Assembly (NCBI GenBank): GCA_030597865.1
Contig: JAUVQZ010000140.1
Coordinates: forward strand, 1 to 7,714
Length of the DNA: 7,714 bases
Origin: Pseudomonadota bacterium
Lineage (GTDB): Bacteria; Desulfobacterota; Desulfobulbia; Desulfobulbales; SURF-16
Direction: 5' to 3'
Both the position numbers and the translations under genes were made by a program. Shown piece after piece: positions 5,063 to 7,714 of this stretch (position 1 is the first letter of the stretch; each line of letters begins with the position of its first letter). A model generated the notes under the pieces. That model had not been told where the DNA came from. It saw nothing but the letters and a program-made list of their open reading frames with translations, and ran no database searches.

Positions 5063-7714
5063 TTAAAATAATTTGAGTTGGACCGCCTTTTTTTTCTTCT
5101 TTTTGATAGGTGGCCTTTTCGGGGACGTGAAGAACTGGGCAGGTATCTCAGCAAGAAACCGGGAAGCTTCACCGTCAGATCCGTGTCTGCTCTTGCTTCT
5201 GGTTAAAAAGAGTTTCTCCTTGGCCCTGGTCATGGCCACATACAGGAGACGGCGTTCCTCCTCAAGGTCGCTGCCCGTAGAGATATAGGGGCAGAGCCCC
5301 TCTTCAAGGCCGGTGACAAATACCACGGGAAACTCCAGGCCCTTGGCGCTGTGCATGGTCATCAGCGACACGGCCTCGGCCCGCTCATCATAGATTGTGG
5401 CCTCGGCATGGCTGATAAAATGATGGGCCCCAGCCTCCATGCCGCCCAGGGCCCGGGCAAAGTCGATAAATTTTTTCACCAGGTCATGGTCGAGGTCAAG
5501 ACCAAGAAATTGGGCCACCTGGGCCAGGCCGTGGCTGCCATCTTCCCGGGCCCCTTCTTTGTACAGGGCCATTATCCCGTGGAGGGCGGCGATTTTCTCC
5601 ATGGCCCCATGGGGGATCTCGATATGGGCGAGTTCCTGCCAGATGTCATGGCTGGTCACCGGGATTTTTTGTTCAAGAAGATCAAGGGTGGTATGGCCAA
5701 TACCCTTTAAAGAGCCGAAGAGCTGCAGGGTGTCGGCAATGTCGGCTTTGCCGGTCACGGCCAGGAGAAAATGGTAGAGGGGTCTGACCTCCGGCTTCAT
5801 GAAAAAGGGGGTGGCGCCGCTCTGCTGAAAGGGGATGCCAAGATTTTCCAGTTCGGCAGCCAGGATGGCGGCCTGGCGCCCCATGCGAAAGAGGATGGCG
5901 ATATCCTTGAAGGTGAAATTGTCTGCCCCCTCCTGGTCCACGGTGAGACTGCTGGTGCCGCCCACCAGTTTCTCAACGGTGCGGGCAATGGCCTGTCCCT
6001 CCTTCTTGGCGTTTTCCAGGGCCAGCTGATGGAGGGAGCCGGACTTCTTTTGGCTGGGGGTGAGAACCATGTGGCTGCGCAGGCTGTTATGGGCGATGAG
6101 GGAGGCAGCAGCCTTTAAGATTGCCGGCCTGGAACGATAATTGGTGGTGAGCTTAAGCTCTGTGGCATTCTTGTCCTGTACAAATTGAAAGAAAAACTTG
6201 AGGTCACTGCCGCGAAAGCCGTAGATGGCCTGGTCCGGGTCGCCAATGGCAAAGATCTCGGCACTGTCAGCCAGGGCGCAGACCAGGTCATACTGGGCCC
6301 GGTTTACATCCTGGAACTCGTCAACACAGAGGGCGCGCACCTGGCCGGTGACCAGTTTTTTGAAGTCACCATCCTGCAGACAGCTGACAAAGGTGGGGAT
6401 AATGGCGTCAAGATCAATGGCGACAATTTCCTCAAGATGGCTGAGGTAACTTTGCACCTGGGCCGAGGCTGGCAGACCCTGCGTCTGGGTGGCCCGGAAG
6501 TGAAAATGGCTGATGATCTCAGCTCTGATCCGGCTGCGTTCCTGCTTGTTGAGATTGGCAAAGAGCTGTTTGAGAAGAAGCCGCCTGGTCTCGTCACCGA
6601 TGACTTCCAGGTCTGGCTGGGCCTTCCGCAACCAGTGGAGGCAAAAGGTGTGGAAGGTGCCGCTGAAAACATCTGCAGCCCCATCTGCCATCTTGATTGC
6701 CAGGCGCTGTTTGATCTCGTCAGCTGCCTTGTTGGTGAAGGTGATGGCAAAGAGGTTTTCCGGCAGCTGGCCGTTAGTGAGCAGTCGGGCCATTCTCTCC
6801 ACCAGGGTGAAGGTCTTGCCCGTGCCCGGTCCTGCCGAGACGATAATATGGGGACTTTGGCAGTTGACTATCTCCCTTTGATCCGCATTAAGCCTGGGGC
6901 CCTTTTGCCCTGGGCCCGGTTTTTCCTTGGCGGCCAGGGGGGTGAAGAGCTTTGCTTTGACCCTGGTAAGGGGTTTCTTCTGTTTGCGCCGGACCTTTTC
7001 GCTGGCAAAGAGGCTTTTGACCCCGGCCAGTTCGTCGATCTCGCCCTCTTCAAAGACATGGATGATGCCGAACTGGCCGTCAAAACCGGCCTGCCTGATA
7101 ACACTTCTCTCCCTGACCCGCTTGACTGCCTCGCCAAGCAGGGTGGAGTCCTTGCTGATTTCTTCCACCGGGGTGTCGCGAAGCAGGGTGAATTCCGAGC
7201 CGAATTTGCCAATCAGACGGCCATACTGGGTTAAGACGGTCTTGCTGTTGGGGCCCACCCCAAGGAGCTCCGAGAGGATTTCCGCCAGGGGAATGAGGCT
7301 TTCAAAGACAGGGGCCTGGTCGGCATACTGGGGGGTGTTGCGGTCGGCAAGCTCCATGACCCGGTGGTTGACCCCCACGGTGAGCGGTTTGCCGCAGACC
7401 GGACAGATATTATCATGCTCCCTGGTGGTGACCGGGTCAAAGCAGATGCCGCATTTACGGTGGCCGTCATGGTGGTATTTACCCTCCTCAGGGTAAAATT
7501 CCACGGTGCCGCTGAAGCCCTGGCTGGGGTCCTCCAAGGCCTGACGCATGGCAGCAAAGGAGAGATCGCAGTCAAAGAGGTTTACCTCACGGCCCAGCTT
7601 GGATGGGGAGTGGCAGTCGGAGTTTGAGATCAGGGTAAAGCGATCCAGGGCAGAGATCAGGCGGTTCATGTCCGGGTCGGAGGAGAGGCCCGTTTCCAGG
7701 GCAAAGATATGGTC
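5063..7714 (-). CDS. Endonuclease Q-like PHP domain fused to a UvrD/Rep-type superfamily 1 helicase (N-terminus outside the window)
   Basis: The frame is open to the right edge: codons at 7714-7670 read ALETGLSSDPDMN-type EndoQ sequence, so the ATG at 7669 is internal. Counting from the first visible residue, the EndoQ C-terminal part spans 1 to about 225: SNSDCHSP at 30-37 with metal-binding D33 and H35, a PEEGKYHHDGHRKC block ending at C88, and a zinc site C88/C91/C104/C107. After a basic linker (about 235-270) comes a full SF1A helicase: Q-motif near 276-283, Walker A AGPGTGKT at 294-301, DEFQD at 465-469, motif III GDPDQAIYGFRG at 491-502, TNYRS at 524-528, motif V from TMHSAKGLEF at 786, and motif VI with VAMTRAKEKL at 826-835. 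The tail has six lysines (871-876) and ends QLKLF. EndoQ enzymes nick DNA 5' of deoxyinosine, deoxyuridine and abasic sites; the helicase would then unwind from the nick. About 190-200 EndoQ residues should lie beyond the edge. Confidence 0.9.
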   Translation of the reverse strand, partial: DHIFALETGLSSDPDMNRLISALDRFTLISNSDCHSPSKLGREVNLFDCDLSFAAMRQALEDPSQGFSGTVEFYPEEGKYHHDGHRKCGICFDPVTTREHDNICPVCGKPLTVGVNHRVMELADRNTPQYADQAPVFESLIPLAEILSELLGVGPNSKTVLTQYGRLIGKFGSEFTLLRDTPVEEISKDSTLLGEAVKRVRERSVIRQAGFDGQFGIIHVFEEGEIDELAGVKSLFASEKVRRKQKKPLTRVKAKLFTPLAAKEKPGPGQKGPRLNADQREIVNCQSPHIIVSAGPGTGKTFTLVERMARLLTNGQLPENLFAITFTNKAADEIKQRLAIKMADGAADVFSGTFHTFCLHWLRKAQPDLEVIGDETRRLLLKQLFANLNKQERSRIRAEIISHFHFRATQTQGLPASAQVQSYLSHLEEIVAIDLDAIIPTFVSCLQDGDFKKLVTGQVRALCVDEFQDVNRAQYDLVCALADSAEIFAIGDPDQAIYGFRGSDLKFFFQFVQDKNATELKLTTNYRSRPAILKAAASLIAHNSLRSHMVLTPSQKKSGSLHQLALENAKKEGQAIARTVEKLVGGTSSLTVDQEGADNFTFKDIAILFRMGRQAAILAAELENLGIPFQQSGATPFFMKPEVRPLYHFLLAVTGKADIADTLQLFGSLKGIGHTTLDLLEQKIPVTSHDIWQELAHIEIPHGAMEKIAALHGIMALYKEGAREDGSHGLAQVAQFLGLDLDHDLVKKFIDFARALGGMEAGAHHFISHAEATIYDERAEAVSLMTMHSAKGLEFPVVFVTGLEEGLCPYISTGSDLEEERRLLYVAMTRAKEKLFLTRSKSRHGSDGEASRFLAEIPAQFFTSPKRPPIKKKKKKAVQLKLF

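Noticed and set aside
6185..7234. 349-codon + strand open frame within the helicase region
   Set aside because: It lies opposite perfect SF1 helicase motifs and shows no domain of its own; a shadow of high-GC coding sequence.
7667..7669. ATG as the start of the helicase gene
   Set aside because: The frame continues upstream to the window edge with EndoQ family sequence (ETGLSSDPD), so this is an internal methionine.

Overview
The window looks like chromosomal DNA from an anaerobic, sulfur-metabolising delta-proteobacterium, most plausibly Desulfobulbales or a relative. This is an inference, not a proof. It rests on a one-module siroheme reductase typical of sulfate/sulfur reducers, an EndoQ-type PHP domain fused to a UvrD-type helicase, a two-part thioredoxin-fold protein of a type I associate with delta-proteobacteria, and a good sigma-54 promoter. 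There is no rRNA, tRNA, CRISPR array or complete insertion sequence.

Layout from left to right. Bases 1-280 are a divergent regulatory region. A minus-strand gene starts exactly at the left edge with a good ribosome binding site, and the region holds several copies of a TGTCCC/GGGACA motif, two of them forming an imperfect 81-bp inverted-repeat unit. Bases 281-898 (+) encode a 205-aa siroheme/[4Fe-4S] sulfite or nitrite reductase-like protein. Bases 1000-1551 (+) encode a bacterial member of the UPF0462/C4orf33 family. Bases 1552-2141 are a 590-bp non-coding stretch with a strong sigma-54 promoter candidate (1941-1956), a 9+9 bp inverted repeat about 200 bp upstream of the predicted transcription start, and two inverted repeats in the predicted leader. 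These lead into a secreted 395-aa 'choice-of-anchor F'-like protein (2142-3329, +), which ends at a clear intrinsic terminator (3371-3405).

The right half is on the minus strand. At the far right is a long protein (5063-7714, its N-terminus outside the window). It joins the C-terminal part of an endonuclease Q-type lesion nuclease to a full superfamily 1 helicase and ends in a lysine run followed by QLKLF, which resembles a sliding-clamp-binding peptide. Five bases downstream begins a 161-aa protein with a CxxC thioredoxin-like domain (4572-5057), probably co-transcribed. Further downstream is a class I methyltransferase gene (3487-4289) broken by a frameshift at a run of seven G/C bases; it converges on the terminator of the secreted-protein gene.

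The most notable items are the EndoQ-helicase fusion with its clamp-binding-like tail, the sigma-54 promoter with a possible enhancer site controlling one secreted protein, the frameshifted methyltransferase, and the TGTCCC repeat cluster beside the left-edge gene.
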